Origin: Arenibacter aquaticus
GTDB taxonomy: Bacteria > Bacteroidota > Bacteroidia > Flavobacteriales > Flavobacteriaceae
Assembly: GCF_003957295.1 (NCBI RefSeq)
Contig: NZ_RQPJ01000015.1
Span: 1 to 64,000, forward strand
Direction of reading: 5' to 3'
DNA length: 64,000 nt
This document shows positions 1 to 12,555 of the stretch, piece by piece. Position 1 is the first letter of the stretch, and each line of letters opens with the position of its first letter. A model generated the notes under the pieces. The model saw nothing but the letters and a program-made list of their open reading frames with translations, did not search any database and was not told where the DNA came from. Made by a program: the position numbers and the translations under genes.

Positions 1-1295
1 CATCCAAAGGATCCGTACCATCAGTGGTCTCATCTTCATTGGTCACTCCGTCGCCATCGCAATCTGCCGTTAAGTAATCACCGCTCTGTGGCAAGGTTAT
101 ACTATCTGGATTATAGTCGCAGGGATCCTGGGGATCCGTACCGTCCGTGGTCTCATCCTCATTGGTAACCCCATCGCCGTCACAGTCCACGGCGTTCCAA
201 TCTGTGGAAGTGGGCTGGGTTTGGTGTTCGGCCATATAATCACAGCCATCCAAAGGATCCGTACCATCAGTGGTCTCATCTTCATTGGTCACTCCGTCGC
301 CATCACAATCTGCCGTTAAGTAATCACCGCTCTGAGGCAAGGTTATACTATCTGGATTAAAGTCACAAGGATCCTGGGGATCCGTACCGTCCGTGGTCTC
401 ATCCTCATTGGTAACCCCATCACCGTCACAGTCCACGGCATTCCAATCTGTGGAAGTGGGCTGGGTTTGGTGTTCAGCCACATAATCACAACCATCCAAA
501 GGATCCGTACCATCAGTGGTCTCATCTTCATTGGTCACTCCGTCGCCATCACAATCTGCCGTTAAGTAATCACCGCTTTGAGGCAAGGTTATACTATCTG
601 GATTATAGTCACAGGGATCTAGGGGATCCGTACCGTCCGTAATCTCGTCTCCGTTGGTCACCCCATCACCGTCACAGTCGGCATTCTTCCACTCGGTAGA
701 GGGGGAACAGTTCTGATGGGCAACGATCAAATCACAGCTATCAAAAGGATCGGTATCGTCATCCAATTCTTTTTCATTGGTCACCCCGTCACCGTCACAG
801 TCGGCATTCTTCCACTCTGTAGAGGGAGAACAGTTCTGATGGGCAACGATCAAATCACAGCTATCAAAAGGATCGGTATCGTCATCCAATTCTTTTTCAT
901 TGGTCACCCCGTCACCGTCACAGTCGGCATTCTTCCACTCTGAAGAGGGGGAACAGTTTTGATGGGCAACGATTAAATCACAGCTATCAAAAGAATCGGT
1001 ATCATCATCCAATTCTTTTTCATTGGTCACCCCGTCACCATCACAGTCCGCATTCTTCCACTCGGTAGAAGGAGAACAGTTTTGATGGGCAACGATTAAA
1101 TCACAGCTATCAAAAGGATCGGTATCATCATCCAATTCTTTTTCATTGGTCACCCCGTCACCATCACAGTCCGCATTCTTCCACTCGGTAGAGGGGGAAC
1201 AGTTTTGATGGGCCACAATTAAATCACATGGATCGTTTTTATCGGTACCATCCTGAATCTCTTTTTCATCCGTAACCCCATCCCCATCGGTATCC
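1..1295 (-). repeat. Tandem 123-bp (41-residue) repeat array, partly organised as 246-bp superunits
   Basis: The DGDG codons recur every 123 bp: near 58, 181, 304, 427, 550, 673, 796, 919, 1042, 1165 and 1288. The N-terminal units (about 673-1290) are one type with CDLIVAHQNCSPSTEW. From about 670 to the left edge two other types alternate (CDYNPDSITLPQSGDYL and CDYMAEHQTQPTSTDW), giving a 246-bp period in which the copies starting near 1, 247 and 493 differ by only a few bases. Each unit has at least two cysteines. The near identity at DNA level points to recent duplication or gene conversion. Confidence 0.9.
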
Positions 1296-1588
1296 ACAGG
1301 AGGAATAATGGAGATGTCATTTATACCTGCCTCCATTTTTAGGTTGGCATCCACAACAGAATAACCCATTTGAAAGGATGAAAAATAGCGCTCCTTTTCA
1401 GCAAGATGATGCTCAAGGGTATGTGATTTTATAACAACGGCATCAGTCTCCACGCCATTGTTGACGGAAGAAAATTCCATTGAAGCCCCTTTAAATGAGG
1501 AACCCATTATAAAAACAAAAAAAACGGTTATAAGTGAAATATAACGAATAGTTAACTTTCGAAATTTCACAAAAGTAATTTTCTCCAT
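1..1588 (-). CDS. Surface protein with DxDGDG calcium-binding repeats (partial, N-terminal part)
   Basis: The reading frame is open from the ATG at 1588 to the left edge, about 529 codons, so the C-terminus lies outside the window. Residues about 12-32 are hydrophobic after a basic start (MEKITFVKFRKL), which fits a signal peptide. A non-repetitive stretch of about 70 residues leads into a repeat array whose units carry DCDGDGVTNE, the calcium-binding loop of thrombospondin type-3-like repeats. In flavobacteria such proteins are usually secreted and anchored at the cell surface, often by a type IX secretion C-terminal domain; that end cannot be seen here. The role as adhesin or cell-surface stalk is inferred. 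Confidence is high for the gene and moderate for the function. Confidence 0.88.
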   Translation of the reverse strand, partial: MEKITFVKFRKLTIRYISLITVFFVFIMGSSFKGASMEFSSVNNGVETDAVVIKSHTLEHHLAEKERYFSSFQMGYSVVDANLKMEAGINDISIIPPVDTDGDGVTDEKEIQDGTDKNDPCDLIVAHQNCSPSTEWKNADCDGDGVTNEKELDDDTDPFDSCDLIVAHQNCSPSTEWKNADCDGDGVTNEKELDDDTDSFDSCDLIVAHQNCSPSSEWKNADCDGDGVTNEKELDDDTDPFDSCDLIVAHQNCSPSTEWKNADCDGDGVTNEKELDDDTDPFDSCDLIVAHQNCSPSTEWKNADCDGDGVTNGDEITDGTDPLDPCDYNPDSITLPQSGDYLTADCDGDGVTNEDETTDGTDPLDGCDYVAEHQTQPTSTDWNAVDCDGDGVTNEDETTDGTDPQDPCDFNPDSITLPQSGDYLTADCDGDGVTNEDETTDGTDPLDGCDYMAEHQTQPTSTDWNAVDCDGDGVTNEDETTDGTDPQDPCDYNPDSITLPQSGDYLTADCDGDGVTNEDETTDGTDPLD

Positions 1589-1661
1589 AAATGATAGTTT
1601 TACTGCAACTAATCACCATGGCTAGATAGGTACTGTATGTAGTAAGAAGTTAGGGCAACTT

Positions 1662-1695
1662 CAAATATAAATGCAAGATATGCTTAAAATACCAA
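1662..1695 (-). promoter_or_regulatory. Candidate promoter of the repeat protein gene
   Basis: On the minus strand TATATTTG (1669-1662) matches the Bacteroidota -7 consensus TAnnTTTG. A TTG lies at 1695-1693, 23 bp upstream, at the upper limit of the usual spacing. The predicted transcript would have a leader of about 70 nt before the ATG at 1588. Confidence 0.5.
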
Positions 1696-2176
1696 TACTC
1701 ATAAGGATTTTGAGTGGTAAATCACAGAAAATCTGCCAACAACAATATTACTCGACAAAGTGTTAAAAAAGATTATGTTCATCTAAAAATAACCACCGTT
1801 CATCTGTTGTAAAATCCTACAAAAAATTCAATATATTTATGTTTTTTCTTACTTTCCAATTCCAACATTTCCTCAAAATAAATACTATTACGGCTTCCCT
1901 GAATTCCATTAAGGCCTGTCACAATCACCATTATTTTGACCCACATGTTAACAATTAAAACAAACTATTATAATTATTTAATTATAAATAAGCATAGTTG
2001 GATAGGTCTCAAAACTGAGATTCAATCCCTTTCCCACACCTGTTAATATTGGAGCCTAGTTAGTTTACGTCCGTCTAAATAACCATCAAAGGAGCACTTA
2101 ATTAGAGATTAATAAGACCTAAAATGCAGTATACCACAATTTATAATTTCAAAACCCTATTTAGCCGGAAATGGTC

Positions 2177-2205
2177 GTTGAAAAAATTAATTTGACTTAT
2201 TTTTG
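2177..2205 (+). promoter_or_regulatory. Candidate prfC promoter
   Basis: TATTTTTG at 2198-2205 matches TAnnTTTG, with TTG at 2178-2180 and a spacer of 17 bp. Transcription would start about 2210, giving a very short leader before the ATG at 2223. Confidence 0.55.
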
Positions 2206-2222
2206 CCGAAATTAAACTATCA

Positions 2223-3812
2223 ATGGGTTTTAGGGACGAAATAGAGAGAAGAAGGACTTTCGGGATAATATCCCACCCCGATGCCGGGAAGACTACCTTA
2301 ACGGAAAAGTTGCTGTTATTTGGGGGGGCCATACAGGAAGCGGGTGCTGTAAAGAACAATAAAATAAAGAAAAGTGCAACCAGCGACTTTATGGAAATTG
2401 AGAAGCAACGAGGAATATCTGTTGCTACTTCCGTTCTGGCATTCATCTACAGGGATAAAAAAATAAATATCCTTGATACTCCTGGTCATAAGGATTTTGC
2501 CGAGGACACTTTTAGGACCTTAACCGCTGTAGATAGTGTTATTGTAGTAGTTGATGTTGCAAAAGGGGTGGAGGAACAAACCGAAAAGTTAGTGGAGGTT
2601 TGTAGAATGCGGAACATTCCAATGATTGTCTTTATAAACAAACTGGACAGGGAAGGTAAGGATGCATTTGACCTATTGGACGAGGTTGAACAAAAGCTGG
2701 GACTATCTGTGACCCCTTTGAGTTTCCCCATTGGAATGGGATATGACTTTAAGGGTATTTACAATATTTATGAAAAGAACATCAACCTCTTCAGTGGGGA
2801 TAGTAAAAAAAATATTGAGGACACTATTGCCTTTGACGATATTAACAGCCCACAACTAGAAGAGTTTATTGGGGAGAAAGCAGCCAATGAACTTAGGGAA
2901 AACCTTGAGCTTGTTAACGGAGTATACCCACCGTTTAGCACGGAGGATTATCTTAAAGGAACACAGCAACCTGTATTTTTTGGTTCTGCCCTTAACAATT
3001 TTGGGGTAAGGGAACTTCTAGATTGTTTTATAGACATTGCGCCCTCGCCACGGGCAAAAATGGCCGAAGAACGCTTGGTACAGGCCGATGAAAAGAACTT
3101 GACAGGCTTTGTATTTAAAATACATGCCAATATGGACCCTAAACACAGGGATAGATTGGCCTTTATAAAAATTGTCTCTGGAACATTTGAACGGAATAAA
3201 CCCTATCTACATGTACGTCAGAATAAAAAATTAAAATTCTCCAGTCCAAATGCCTTCTTTGCTGAAAAAAAAGAGATAGTGGACATTTCCTATCCTGGCG
3301 ATATAGTTGGACTACATGACACAGGAAATTTTAAGATAGGTGACACCCTAACGGAAGGTGAATTGCTACACTATAAAGGTATCCCTAATTTCTCTCCCGA
3401 ACATTTTAGATATATCAACAATGCCGATCCAATGAAAGCCAAACAGCTTTACAAAGGTATAGATCAATTGATGGATGAAGGTGTTGCCCAGTTATTTACC
3501 TTGGAAATGAACAACAGAAAGGTAATAGGAACTGTTGGCGCCCTTCAATTTGAGGTAATCCAATACCGACTGGAACACGAATACGGTGCTAAATGTACTT
3601 ATGAAAATTTCCCGGTCTACAAGGCCTGTTGGGTAGACCCACAAGATAACAACAGTGAAGAATTCAAGGAATTTAAAAGGGTTAAACAAAAATTCCTGGC
3701 CATGGACAAACGGAAACAGCTTGTGTTTTTGGCTGATTCCCAATTCTCCCTTCAGATGACCCAACAAAAATACCCAAATGTAAAACTACATTTTACCTCC
3801 GAGTTTGATTAA
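2223..3812 (+). CDS. prfC: Peptide chain release factor 3
   Basis: RF3 is the translational GTPase that recycles RF1/RF2 from terminated ribosomes in the cytoplasm. The 529 residues equal the usual length. The GTPase motifs are in order: G1 SHPDAGKT (residues 17-24), a G2 region around [10 protein letters not shown]3 DTPGHKDF and G4 NKLDRE. The long form with an RF3 C-terminal domain separates it from EF-G, and the spacing of G1 and the start [20 protein letters not shown] are typical of RF3. It is a single gene with its own promoter and a terminator after the stop, converging on DUF3467. Confidence 0.96.
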   Translation: MGFRDEIERRRTFGIISHPDAGKTTLTEKLLLFGGAIQEAGAVKNNKIKKSATSDFMEIEKQRGISVATSVLAFIYRDKKINILDTPGHKDFAEDTFRTLTAVDSVIVVVDVAKGVEEQTEKLVEVCRMRNIPMIVFINKLDREGKDAFDLLDEVEQKLGLSVTPLSFPIGMGYDFKGIYNIYEKNINLFSGDSKKNIEDTIAFDDINSPQLEEFIGEKAANELRENLELVNGVYPPFSTEDYLKGTQQPVFFGSALNNFGVRELLDCFIDIAPSPRAKMAEERLVQADEKNLTGFVFKIHANMDPKHRDRLAFIKIVSGTFERNKPYLHVRQNKKLKFSSPNAFFAEKKEIVDISYPGDIVGLHDTGNFKIGDTLTEGELLHYKGIPNFSPEHFRYINNADPMKAKQLYKGIDQLMDEGVAQLFTLEMNNRKVIGTVGALQFEVIQYRLEHEYGAKCTYENFPVYKACWVDPQDNNSEEFKEFKRVKQKFLAMDKRKQLVFLADSQFSLQMTQQKYPNVKLHFTSEFD

Positions 3813-3863
3813 ATAAAGGGTATACCATAAAAGTAAAGGGAACAAAGAATGGCTTAAAACAAA

Positions 3864-3899
3864 AAACCTTCTGCAATTGTGCAGAAGGTTTGTTGTTTT
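3864..3899. terminator. Bidirectional terminator between prfC and DUF3467
   Basis: A perfect 12-bp stem (AAACCTTCTGCA with TGCAGAAGGTTT, loop ATTG) at 3864-3891. It is followed by a T-rich run on the plus strand and, because the left arm is preceded by A residues (3861-3866), by T residues on the minus strand. It sits between convergent genes and can end both transcripts. Confidence 0.85.
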
Positions 3900-4209
3900 A
3901 AGCTTCACCGGTAGGTCCAAAATTTAAGGGAATTGGCGGTTGCTCATAATCCTTTATGGTACCATGGGTCTGTTCAAAGCGACTAACATTATCGCTCAAT
4001 GCTTTAAGGAATTTCTTAGCATGCTGTGGCGTAAGTACTATTCTACTCTTAACCTTAGCCTTGGGCGCACCCGGCATCATACTAATAAAATCCACTACAA
4101 ACTCAGAGACAGAATGGTTAATGATAGCCAAGTTGGAGTATATTCCCTCGGCTGTTTTTTCATCCAATTCTATATTTATCTGTTTTTGTTTTTGATCTTT
4201 ATCGCTCAT
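3898..4209 (-). CDS. DUF3467 domain protein
   Basis: A cytoplasmic protein of 103 residues with no signal peptide or membrane segment. The text INIELDEKTAEGIYSNLAII followed by H-S-x-x-E-F-V-V-D-F and MMPGAPKAKVKSRIVLTPQHAKKF is characteristic of the DUF3467 family, which is widespread in Bacteroidota. The gene follows rpoC on the same strand, a conserved neighbourhood, but the strong terminator between them implies only partial co-transcription or a separate promoter that I could not identify. The molecular function is unknown. Confidence 0.85.
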   Translation of the reverse strand: MSDKDQKQKQINIELDEKTAEGIYSNLAIINHSVSEFVVDFISMMPGAPKAKVKSRIVLTPQHAKKFLKALSDNVSRFEQTHGTIKDYEQPPIPLNFGPTGEA

Positions 4210-4277
4210 TCTAAAAATGATTATCTATTATTTACCTTTCAATTAAAACGACCCAAACATTGGCGGTCATATATAGC

Positions 4278-4312
4278 AAAAAAAAAAACCTCGGTGCTGT
4301 ACACCGAGGTTT
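4278..4312 (-). terminator. rpoC intrinsic terminator
   Basis: On the minus strand, right after the rpoC stop, an 11-bp perfect stem (AAACCTCGGTG pairing with CACCGAGGTTT, 5-nt loop, 4286-4312) is followed by a run of about 11 T. This is a textbook intrinsic terminator ending the rplKAJL-rpoBC transcript. Confidence 0.92.
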
Positions 4313-4318
4313 ATTATA

Positions 4319-7300
4319 TTAGAATTTCAATTCTTCTTTTCGGGCCATGATTTCATCGTATTCCTCTTTGGAGCCTACGATAATATTTTCATAATCTCTC
4401 ATTCCCGTACCTGCAGGTATTTTATGACCTACAATTACGTTCTCTTTCAAGCCTTCCAAGGTATCTACCTTACCACTAACCGCGGCTTCGTTCAATACTT
4501 TGGTTGTCTCTTGGAAAGAAGCTGCCGAAATAAATGATTTAGTCTGTAAGGACGCTCTTGTTATTCCTTGAAGTATTGGGGTTGCCGTAGCTGCAATAGC
4601 ATCTCTGGCAGAAACCAAATTCTTATCGTTACGTTTAAGAATAGAGTTTTCATCCCTTAATTCCCTGGCACTAACAATCTGACCTGGTTTTAAGTTTTCT
4701 GAATCCCCAGCTTCCTCAACTACCTTCTGTCCAAAAATCTCATCGTTCTCACGGATAAAATCATCCTTGTGAACCAATTGATTTTCCAAGAAAATAGTAT
4801 CACCCGGATCTTCTATACGCACTTTACGCATCATTTGACGTACAACTACTTCAAAATGCTTGTCGTTAATTTTCACCCCTTGCAAACGATATACTTCCTG
4901 TACTTCGTTAACCAAGTACTGCTGAACAGCTGAAGGTCCTTTTATTGCCAGGATATCCTCTGGTGTAATTGAACCATCGGACAACGGCATACCTGCACGT
5001 ACATAATCATTTTCCTGAACAAGGATCTGATTGGATAGCTTAACCAAGTATTTCTTAACCTCGCCCAATTTGGATTCAATGATAATCTCACGATTACCTC
5101 TTTTTATCTTACCAAATGATACTACCCCGTCTATCTCGGAAACAACAGCTGGGTTAGATGGGTTACGCGCTTCGAACAATTCGGTAACTCTTGGAAGACC
5201 CCCGGTAATATCACCAGCCTTAGCCGATTTACGTGGTATCTTAACCAAGATCTTTCCTTCTTTGATCTTATCGCCATCATCAACCATAATATGTGAACCA
5301 ACCGGAAGGTTATAAGACCTCAATACTTCATCCTTATCGTTCTTGATCAACAATGTAGGAATCAATTTCTTATTTCTGGATTCAGAAATAACCTTCTCTT
5401 GGAAACCAGTCTGCTCATCAATCTCAACTTGGTATGTGACCCCTTGTTCTATATTCTCATAAGCGATTTTCCCAGGGAATTCCGAAACAATAACCCCGTT
5501 ATATGGATCCCAAGAACAAACAAGCTCACCTTTTTCAATTTTAGCTCCGTTCTTGATAAACAATTGGGAACCGTAAGGAATGTTATTGGTACTTAGGGTT
5601 ATTCCTGTTTTAGGATCAACTATTTTAATCTCAGAAGTCCTGGATATCACGATTTCAGAATCCTTTCCTTCTCCGTCCACGCCGGTTACAGTTCTTAGAT
5701 CCTCTATTTCCGCAATACCTGCAAATTTGGATTCCAATTTATTATCCTCAGAGATGTTCCCTGCAATACCCCCAACGTGGAAAGTACGCAAGGTAAGCTG
5801 TGTTCCTGGCTCCCCAATAGATTGGGCGGCCACAACACCAACAGCTTCTCCTCGTTGAACCATCTTATTGGTAGAAAGGTTTCTTCCGTAACATTTACCA
5901 CAGATACCCTTTTGGGCCTCACAGGTAAGTGCAGAACGCACCTCTATTTTCTCTACGGGCGATGCTTCTATCTTCTTAACGTCAGATTCCATAATCTCCT
6001 GACCTGCAGTCAACAGCAATTCTTGGGAAATTGGATCATATACATCATTAAGGGCTACCCTACCTAAAATACGCTCTCCTAAGGTTTCAACTATTTCTTC
6101 GTTCTTTTTAAGCGCCTCAACCTCTACACCTCTTAATGTTTCACAATCTTCTATATTGATAATAACATCTTGGGAAACATCCACCAAACGACGTGTAAGG
6201 TAACCTGCATCCGCCGTTTTCAAGGCCGTATCCGCAAGTCCTTTACGGGCACCGTGGGTAGATATAAAATATTCAAGAATGGATAGACCTTCCTTAAAGT
6301 TGGATAGGATGGGGTTTTCTATAATCTCCCCACCACCGGCAGTAGATTTCTTAGGTTTTGCCATCAATCCACGCATACCGGTCAACTGACGGATCTGCTC
6401 TTTAGAACCCCTTGCCCCAGAATCCAACATCATATACACAGAGTTGAATCCTTGCTGATCTTCACGGATACGCTTCATAGCCAATTCCGTTAACATGGCA
6501 TTGGTAGAGGTCCAAACATCAATCACCTGATTATAACGTTCGTTATTGGTGATAAGCCCCATGTTATAGTTGGCCATAATACCATCAACCTGTCCGTTTG
6601 CATCGGCAATCATCTCGTGTTTCTCTGGTGGGATAATAATATCTCCCAAACTAAAGGACAATCCACCTTTAAAAGCGAATTCATATCCCATAGTCTTTAT
6701 CTTATCCAAGAAATCAGCTGTTGTAGGTACATCGGTAACACCTAATATATTACCAATAATATCCCTAAGCGACTTCTTGTTCAATACCTCATTGATATAT
6801 CCTGCCTGCTCTGGCACTACCATGTTAAACAATACCCTACCTACTGTGGTTGGTATAATCTGATAGACCAATTCTCCTGCCTCATTAAAATCTTTCGCCC
6901 TTACTTTAATTCCTGCGTTAAGGTGCAATCTACCCTCATTAAAGGCAATTACCACTTCTTCATCAGAGTAGAAAGTTAGTCCCTCTCCCTTAACAGGTAC
7001 TTCTGGGGTAGACTTTCTTTCCTTGGTCATATAATACAGACCCAATACCATATCCTGTGATGGTACGGTAATAGGCGAACCATTGGCTGGATTCAAAATA
7101 TTGTGAGATGCCAACATTAGAAGCTGGGCCTCCAAAATAGCCTCTGGTCCCAATGGCAAATGAACCGCCATCTGATCCCCATCAAAATCCGCGTTAAATG
7201 CCGTACAAACCAATGGATGCAAGCGAATTGCCTTACCTTCTATCAGTTTTGGCTGAAATGCCTGAATACCCAATCTATGCAACGTAGGGGCCCTGTTCAA

Positions 7301-8617
7301 TAGTACAGGGTGTCCTTTTAATACATTTTCAAGAATATCCCAAACCACGGGCTCCTTCTTATCTATAATTTTCTTGGCAGACTTCACTGTTTTTACAATA
7401 CCCCTTTCAATCAACTTACGAATTACAAAAGGTTTGTAAAGTTCGGCAGCCATATCTTTTGGCAATCCACATTCAAACAACCTCATTTCAGGTCCAACAA
7501 CAATTACCGAACGAGCCGAATAATCTACACGTTTACCCAAAAGGTTTTGACGGAAACGTCCTTGCTTTCCCTTTAAGGAATCGGAAAGTGATTTTAACGG
7601 TCTATTGGATTCCGTTTTTACTGCAGATGCCTTACGTGTATTATCAAATAAAGAATCTACAGCTTCCTGAAGCATACGTTTCTCATTTCTAAGAATCACC
7701 TCTGGTGCCTTTATCTCCACCAATCTTTTTAGACGATTGTTTCTGATAATAACCCTTCTATACAAATCGTTAAGATCCGAAGTTGCAAAACGCCCTCCAT
7801 CCAAAGGAACAAGGGGACGCAATTCCGGTGGAATAACAGGTATTACCTTCATGATCATCCAATCTGGCTTGTTTTCCCTGTTTTCCTGAGATTCCCTTAA
7901 GGCTTCTACAACCTGAAGCCTTTTAAGGGCCTCTGTCTTACGTTGCTTGGAGGTTTCGGTATTGGCCTTGTGCCTTAACTCATAAGACAATTGGCTCAAG
8001 TCTATTCGCTCTAAAAGATCGATTAGACATTCCGCTCCCATTTTAGCAATAAATTTATTGGGATCGGTATCCTCCAAATATTGGTTTTCTTGTGGAAGGG
8101 TTTCCATAATGTTAAGGTATTCCTCTTCACTCAAGAAATCCATTTTCTGAATTTCCTCACCATCTGGCCCCTTGGCAATACCTGGCTGAATTACTACATA
8201 GCGCTCGTAGTAAATAATCATATCCAATTTCTTGGAAGGCAAACCTAAAAGGTAACCGATTTTATTTGGTAGCGAACGGAAATACCAGATATGGGCAACA
8301 GGAACCACCAAATTAATGTGTCCTACCCTATCCCTACGTACTTTTTTCTCCGTTACTTCTACCCCACAACGATCACAAACAATACCGCGGTAGCGTATTC
8401 TCTTGTACTTACCACAGGCACATTCATAATCCTTTACAGGACCAAAAATACGCTCACAGAAAAGACCGTCCCGCTCAGGTTTGTGCGTTCTATAGTTAAT
8501 AGTTTCAGGTTTTAAAACCTCACCTCTTGACTCTGCCAAAATAGCTTCTGGAGATGCCAACCCGATGGAAATTTTATCGAACCTTTTAATGGTATTATTA
8601 TCTTTTAGTCTAGCCAT
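4319..8617 (-). CDS. rpoC: DNA-directed RNA polymerase subunit beta'
   Basis: The catalytic beta' subunit of RNA polymerase, 1432 residues, normal for Bacteroidota. The N-terminal zinc ribbon is intact (C66, C68, C81, C84). The active-site loop NADFDGD, whose three aspartates bind the catalytic Mg2+, lies near residue 475, and the C-terminal region contains the second conserved cysteine cluster ([18 protein letters not shown]). It lies 62 bp downstream of rpoB in the same operon and ends at a strong terminator. Nothing is missing. Confidence 0.98.
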   Translation of the reverse strand: MARLKDNNTIKRFDKISIGLASPEAILAESRGEVLKPETINYRTHKPERDGLFCERIFGPVKDYECACGKYKRIRYRGIVCDRCGVEVTEKKVRRDRVGHINLVVPVAHIWYFRSLPNKIGYLLGLPSKKLDMIIYYERYVVIQPGIAKGPDGEEIQKMDFLSEEEYLNIMETLPQENQYLEDTDPNKFIAKMGAECLIDLLERIDLSQLSYELRHKANTETSKQRKTEALKRLQVVEALRESQENRENKPDWMIMKVIPVIPPELRPLVPLDGGRFATSDLNDLYRRVIIRNNRLKRLVEIKAPEVILRNEKRMLQEAVDSLFDNTRKASAVKTESNRPLKSLSDSLKGKQGRFRQNLLGKRVDYSARSVIVVGPEMRLFECGLPKDMAAELYKPFVIRKLIERGIVKTVKSAKKIIDKKEPVVWDILENVLKGHPVLLNRAPTLHRLGIQAFQPKLIEGKAIRLHPLVCTAFNADFDGDQMAVHLPLGPEAILEAQLLMLASHNILNPANGSPITVPSQDMVLGLYYMTKERKSTPEVPVKGEGLTFYSDEEVVIAFNEGRLHLNAGIKVRAKDFNEAGELVYQIIPTTVGRVLFNMVVPEQAGYINEVLNKKSLRDIIGNILGVTDVPTTADFLDKIKTMGYEFAFKGGLSFSLGDIIIPPEKHEMIADANGQVDGIMANYNMGLITNNERYNQVIDVWTSTNAMLTELAMKRIREDQQGFNSVYMMLDSGARGSKEQIRQLTGMRGLMAKPKKSTAGGGEIIENPILSNFKEGLSILEYFISTHGARKGLADTALKTADAGYLTRRLVDVSQDVIINIEDCETLRGVEVEALKKNEEIVETLGERILGRVALNDVYDPISQELLLTAGQEIMESDVKKIEASPVEKIEVRSALTCEAQKGICGKCYGRNLSTNKMVQRGEAVGVVAAQSIGEPGTQLTLRTFHVGGIAGNISEDNKLESKFAGIAEIEDLRTVTGVDGEGKDSEIVISRTSEIKIVDPKTGITLSTNNIPYGSQLFIKNGAKIEKGELVCSWDPYNGVIVSEFPGKIAYENIEQGVTYQVEIDEQTGFQEKVISESRNKKLIPTLLIKNDKDEVLRSYNLPVGSHIMVDDGDKIKEGKILVKIPRKSAKAGDITGGLPRVTELFEARNPSNPAVVSEIDGVVSFGKIKRGNREIIIESKLGEVKKYLVKLSNQILVQENDYVRAGMPLSDGSITPEDILAIKGPSAVQQYLVNEVQEVYRLQGVKINDKHFEVVVRQMMRKVRIEDPGDTIFLENQLVHKDDFIRENDEIFGQKVVEEAGDSENLKPGQIVSARELRDENSILKRNDKNLVSARDAIAATATPILQGITRASLQTKSFISAASFQETTKVLNEAAVSGKVDTLEGLKENVIVGHKIPAGTGMRDYENIIVGSKEEYDEIMARKEELKF

Positions 8618-8679
8618 AACTATATTCTGATACTAATTTAATTCTAATTGTTTGGAATAGTGTTCAAATCCTATTCTCG

Positions 8680-11600
8680 TTATTCTTCCAATCTAATATC
8701 CAAACCTAATCCCTTAAGTTCGTGCATCAATACATTGAAAGATTCTGGCAAACCAGGTTCTGGCATAGTCTCACCCTTAACGATAGACTCGTAAGTTTTG
8801 GCCCTACCAATTACATCATCCGATTTAACGGTCAATATTTCCCTCAGGGTTGCAGAGGCACCGTATGCTTCCAAGGCCCAAACTTCCATTTCCCCAAAAC
8901 GCTGACCACCAAACTGGGCTTTACCACCCAATGGTTGCTGTGTAATAAGAGAATATGGTCCAATGGAACGTGCGTGCATTTTATCATCTACCATATGTCC
9001 TAATTTCAACATATAGATAACACCAACGGTTGCTGGCTGATCAAAACGCTGCCCTGTACCACCGTCAAATAAATAAGTATGTCCAAATCTTGGAATACCT
9101 GCTTCATCGGTATAGGCATTGATCTCCTCCAAAGTGGCTCCGTCAAAAATTGGGGTCGCGTATTTCTTTCCTAATTTTAGACCGGCCCATCCAAGAACAG
9201 TTTCATAAATCTGTCCAATGTTCATACGGGAAGGTACCCCTAACGGATTCAATACGATATCCACCGGAGTCCCGTCTTCTAGGAAAGGCATATCCTCATG
9301 ACGTACAATTCTGGAAACGATACCTTTGTTTCCGTGACGACCTGCCATTTTATCACCAACTTTAAGTTTACGCTTTTTGGCAATATATACTTTAGCCAAT
9401 TTCATAATACCTGCTGGCAATTCATCACCCACAGAAATGGTAAACTTATCCCTTCTAAGATTTCCTTGAAGGTCGTTTAATTTAATCTTATAGTTATGTA
9501 AAAGATCTGCTACCAAGGCATTACAATCCTTATCCGTAGTCCAACTTCCGCCAACCAAGTGGGCAAAATCGTCAACAGCATTAAGCATTTTCATGGTATA
9601 TTTCTTTCCTTTTGGAAGTACTTCCTCTCCAAGATCGTTCAATACTCCTTGGGAAGTTTTACCATTCACCAAAGTGAAAAGCTTTTCTACCAATACATCT
9701 TTTAACTGTTGGAATTTTACTTCGTATTCCAACTCTAACTTAGCCAGTTCTTCCTTGTCTTCGGAACGTTTACGCTTATCCTTTACCGATCTAGAAAACA
9801 ACTTTTTATCTATAACAACACCTCTTAGCGATGGGGAAGCCTTCAATGAGGCATCCTTAACATCACCAGCTTTGTCACCAAAGATGGCCCTTAATAATTT
9901 TTCTTCAGGAGTTGGGTCAGATTCTCCTTTCGGCGTAATCTTACCTATTAGGATGTCTCCAGGTTTTACTTCGGCACCAATACGGATCATTCCGTATTCA
10001 TCCAAATCCTTGGTTGCCTCTTCGGAAACATTGGGTATATCATTGGTAAGCTCTTCAGCACCCAATTTTGTATCCCTTACTTCCAAGGCATATTCATCTA
10101 CGTGTATGGAAGTAAAAATATCCTCACGTACTACTTTTTCTGAAATAACAATAGCATCCTCAAAGTTGTAACCTTTCCACGGCATAAAGGCCACGACCAA
10201 GTTTCTACCCAATGCCAATTCTCCACTTTCCGTTGCGTATCCTTCACAAAGAACCTGGCCTTTTTTAACCTTGTACCCCTTCTTTACAATAGGCTTAAGG
10301 TTAATACTTGTACCCTGGTTGGTCTTTCTAAATTTAACCAACTCATAGGTCTTGGAATCCTCTTCAAAACTTACCAATCTTTGCTCTTCGGTACGGTCAT
10401 ATTTGATGGTGATCTTTTGCGAGTCAACATACTCTATAACACCGTCTCCTTCTGCATTGATCAATACCCTGGAATCTGAAGCTACCTGACGTTCCAAACC
10501 AGTACCTACTATTGGTGAATCTGGCTTCAATAATGGAACTGCCTGACGCATCATGTTAGATCCCATCAAGGCCCTGTTGGCATCATCATGTTCCAAAAAG
10601 GGAATCAAGGAGGCAGAAATGGAGGCAATTTGGTTTGGCGCCACATCGGTATATTGAATTTCCGCTGGGTCTACAACTGGGAAATCGCCTTCTTCCCTGG
10701 CAATTACTTTCTCTGCAGTAATAGTGCCCTTTTCATCCATAGGAATATTTGCCTGGGCAATCTTCATTCCTTCCTCTTCTTCGGCACTTAAATAGGTAAA
10801 TTCATTAATATCTACCGCCCCGTCCTCTACCTTGCGATAAGGTGTTTCCAAGAAGCCCATTGGGTTAACCTTGGCAAAAACTGATAGAGAGGAAATAAGA
10901 CCAATATTTGGTCCTTCAGGTGTTTCAATAGGACAAAGTCTTCCGTAATGCGTGTAGTGAACATCACGCACCTCAAAACCTGCTCTTTCCCTAGACAAAC
11001 CACCAGGCCCCAATGCGGATAACCTTCTCTTATGTGTAATTTCTGCCAATGGATTGGTCTGGTCCATGAACTGGGATAACTGGTTGGTCCCGAAGAAAGA
11101 GTTGATCACCGATGACAAAGTCTTTGCGTTGATCAAATCTATTGGGGTAAACACTTCGTTATCACGTACGTTCATACGCTCACGGATGGTTCTGGCCATA
11201 CGTGCAAGACCAACTCCAAATTGCTGGGACAATTGTTCACCAACTGTCCTAACCCTACGATTGGAAAGGTGATCAATATCATCAATCTCCGCTTTGGAGT
11301 TGATCAACTCGATCAAATATTTTATAATGGTAATGATATCTTCCTTGGTCAAGACCTGCTTGTCCATTCCAATATCCAATCCCAATTTTTTGTTCATTCT
11401 ATAACGCCCAACCTCACCTAAATTATAACGTTGATCGGAAAAGAACAATTTATCAATAATTCCACGTGCAGTTTCCTCATCGGGCGGTTCTGCATTACGC
11501 AATTGACGATAAATATGCTCTACAGCTTCTTTCTCAGAGTTTGTAGGATCTTTTTGAAGGGTGTTATGGATAATGGCATAGTCGCTCTGTGCATTATTCT

Positions 11601-12489
11601 CTTTGTGCAAAAGAATAGTCTTCACATCAGCTTCCAATATCTCATTTATATGATCTTTTTCCAATATAGTATCACGGTCAAGGATAATTTCGTTCCTTTC
11701 TATAGAAACCACTTCACCGGTATCCTCATCCACAAAATCCTCGTGCCATGTATTCAATACTCTAGCAGCCAATTTACGGCCCAAAACTTTTTTAAGTCCG
11801 GCATTGGATACTTTAACTTCTTCAGAAAGGTCAAATATTTCCAAAATATCCTTATCCCTTTCAAAACCGATCGCTCTAAACAGAGTGGTTACCGGTAATT
11901 TTTTCTTTCTATCAATATAGGCATACATCACCCCATTGATATCTGTTGCAAATTCTATCCAGGAACCTTTGAACGGAATAACCCTGGCAGAATATAATTT
12001 GGTTCCGTTAGCGTGGAAAGACTGACCAAAGAAAACTCCGGGAGAACGGTGTAACTGAGAAACTACAACTCGTTCTGCTCCATTGATAACAAAAGTACCA
12101 CTTGGAGTCATGTAAGGTATGGTCCCTAGGTAAACATCCTGTACAATAGTCTCAAAATCCTCATGTTCGGGATCTGTACAATATAATTTAAGTCTTGCCT
12201 TTAAAGGAACACTATAGGTAAGTCCACGCTCTATACATTCTTGGATGGAATATCTAGGTGGATCAATAAAATAATCTAAAAATTCTAATACGAACTGGTT
12301 CCTTGTGTCTGTAATGGGAAAGTTTTCCATGAAGGTGTTGTACAAGCCTTCATTGCCCCTTTCGTCAGATTTAGTTTCAAGCTGGAAAAAATCTTGAAAT
12401 GATTTAATCTGAATGTCCAAGAAATCCGGATAATTCGGCGTGTTCTTAGCGGATGCGAAACTTATTCTTTCAGTCTGATTTGTGAACAT
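8680..12489 (-). CDS. rpoB: DNA-directed RNA polymerase subunit beta
   Basis: The beta subunit of RNA polymerase, 1269 residues, the family's normal length in this phylum. The rifampicin pocket near residues 465-500 reads [18 protein letters not shown] followed by [15 protein letters not shown]; the Asp, His and Ser most often changed in resistant mutants are the wild-type residues. The C-terminal [19 protein letters not shown] block is present. The ATG at 12489 follows a stem-loop after rplL that may lower rpoBC transcription relative to the ribosomal genes. Confidence 0.98.
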   Translation of the reverse strand: MFTNQTERISFASAKNTPNYPDFLDIQIKSFQDFFQLETKSDERGNEGLYNTFMENFPITDTRNQFVLEFLDYFIDPPRYSIQECIERGLTYSVPLKARLKLYCTDPEHEDFETIVQDVYLGTIPYMTPSGTFVINGAERVVVSQLHRSPGVFFGQSFHANGTKLYSARVIPFKGSWIEFATDINGVMYAYIDRKKKLPVTTLFRAIGFERDKDILEIFDLSEEVKVSNAGLKKVLGRKLAARVLNTWHEDFVDEDTGEVVSIERNEIILDRDTILEKDHINEILEADVKTILLHKENNAQSDYAIIHNTLQKDPTNSEKEAVEHIYRQLRNAEPPDEETARGIIDKLFFSDQRYNLGEVGRYRMNKKLGLDIGMDKQVLTKEDIITIIKYLIELINSKAEIDDIDHLSNRRVRTVGEQLSQQFGVGLARMARTIRERMNVRDNEVFTPIDLINAKTLSSVINSFFGTNQLSQFMDQTNPLAEITHKRRLSALGPGGLSRERAGFEVRDVHYTHYGRLCPIETPEGPNIGLISSLSVFAKVNPMGFLETPYRKVEDGAVDINEFTYLSAEEEEGMKIAQANIPMDEKGTITAEKVIAREEGDFPVVDPAEIQYTDVAPNQIASISASLIPFLEHDDANRALMGSNMMRQAVPLLKPDSPIVGTGLERQVASDSRVLINAEGDGVIEYVDSQKITIKYDRTEEQRLVSFEEDSKTYELVKFRKTNQGTSINLKPIVKKGYKVKKGQVLCEGYATESGELALGRNLVVAFMPWKGYNFEDAIVISEKVVREDIFTSIHVDEYALEVRDTKLGAEELTNDIPNVSEEATKDLDEYGMIRIGAEVKPGDILIGKITPKGESDPTPEEKLLRAIFGDKAGDVKDASLKASPSLRGVVIDKKLFSRSVKDKRKRSEDKEELAKLELEYEVKFQQLKDVLVEKLFTLVNGKTSQGVLNDLGEEVLPKGKKYTMKMLNAVDDFAHLVGGSWTTDKDCNALVADLLHNYKIKLNDLQGNLRRDKFTISVGDELPAGIMKLAKVYIAKKRKLKVGDKMAGRHGNKGIVSRIVRHEDMPFLEDGTPVDIVLNPLGVPSRMNIGQIYETVLGWAGLKLGKKYATPIFDGATLEEINAYTDEAGIPRFGHTYLFDGGTGQRFDQPATVGVIYMLKLGHMVDDKMHARSIGPYSLITQQPLGGKAQFGGQRFGEMEVWALEAYGASATLREILTVKSDDVIGRAKTYESIVKGETMPEPGLPESFNVLMHELKGLGLDIRLEE

Positions 12490-12555
12490 CTATGGACAAA
12501 ATTTTGATCGTGAATACTATAACTGGGTAGTGTACACCTCTATACACTGTATGTA

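Larger units (their letters stand above)
1589..2222. other. Intergenic region between divergent genes
   Basis: About 630 bp of very AT-rich DNA between the divergent repeat-protein gene and prfC. I see the two promoters listed separately and an A/T-only inverted repeat (TTATAATTA, two T, TAATTATAA) at 1968-1987, which may be chance. No credible gene, RNA gene or terminator is visible. Confidence 0.5.

Noticed and set aside
97-531. Two 62-codon minus-strand ORFs with near-identical sequence
   Set aside because: They are out-of-frame shadows of the 41-residue repeat array, whose true frame is continuous from 1588 to the edge.
1968-1987. Perfect A/T-only inverted repeat upstream of prfC
   Set aside because: The region is extremely AT-rich and the repeat has neither a G/C in the stem nor a nearby promoter; chance is likely.
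9593-10171. Plus-strand ORF of 192 codons inside rpoB
   Set aside because: It is antisense to highly conserved rpoB and has no own signals.
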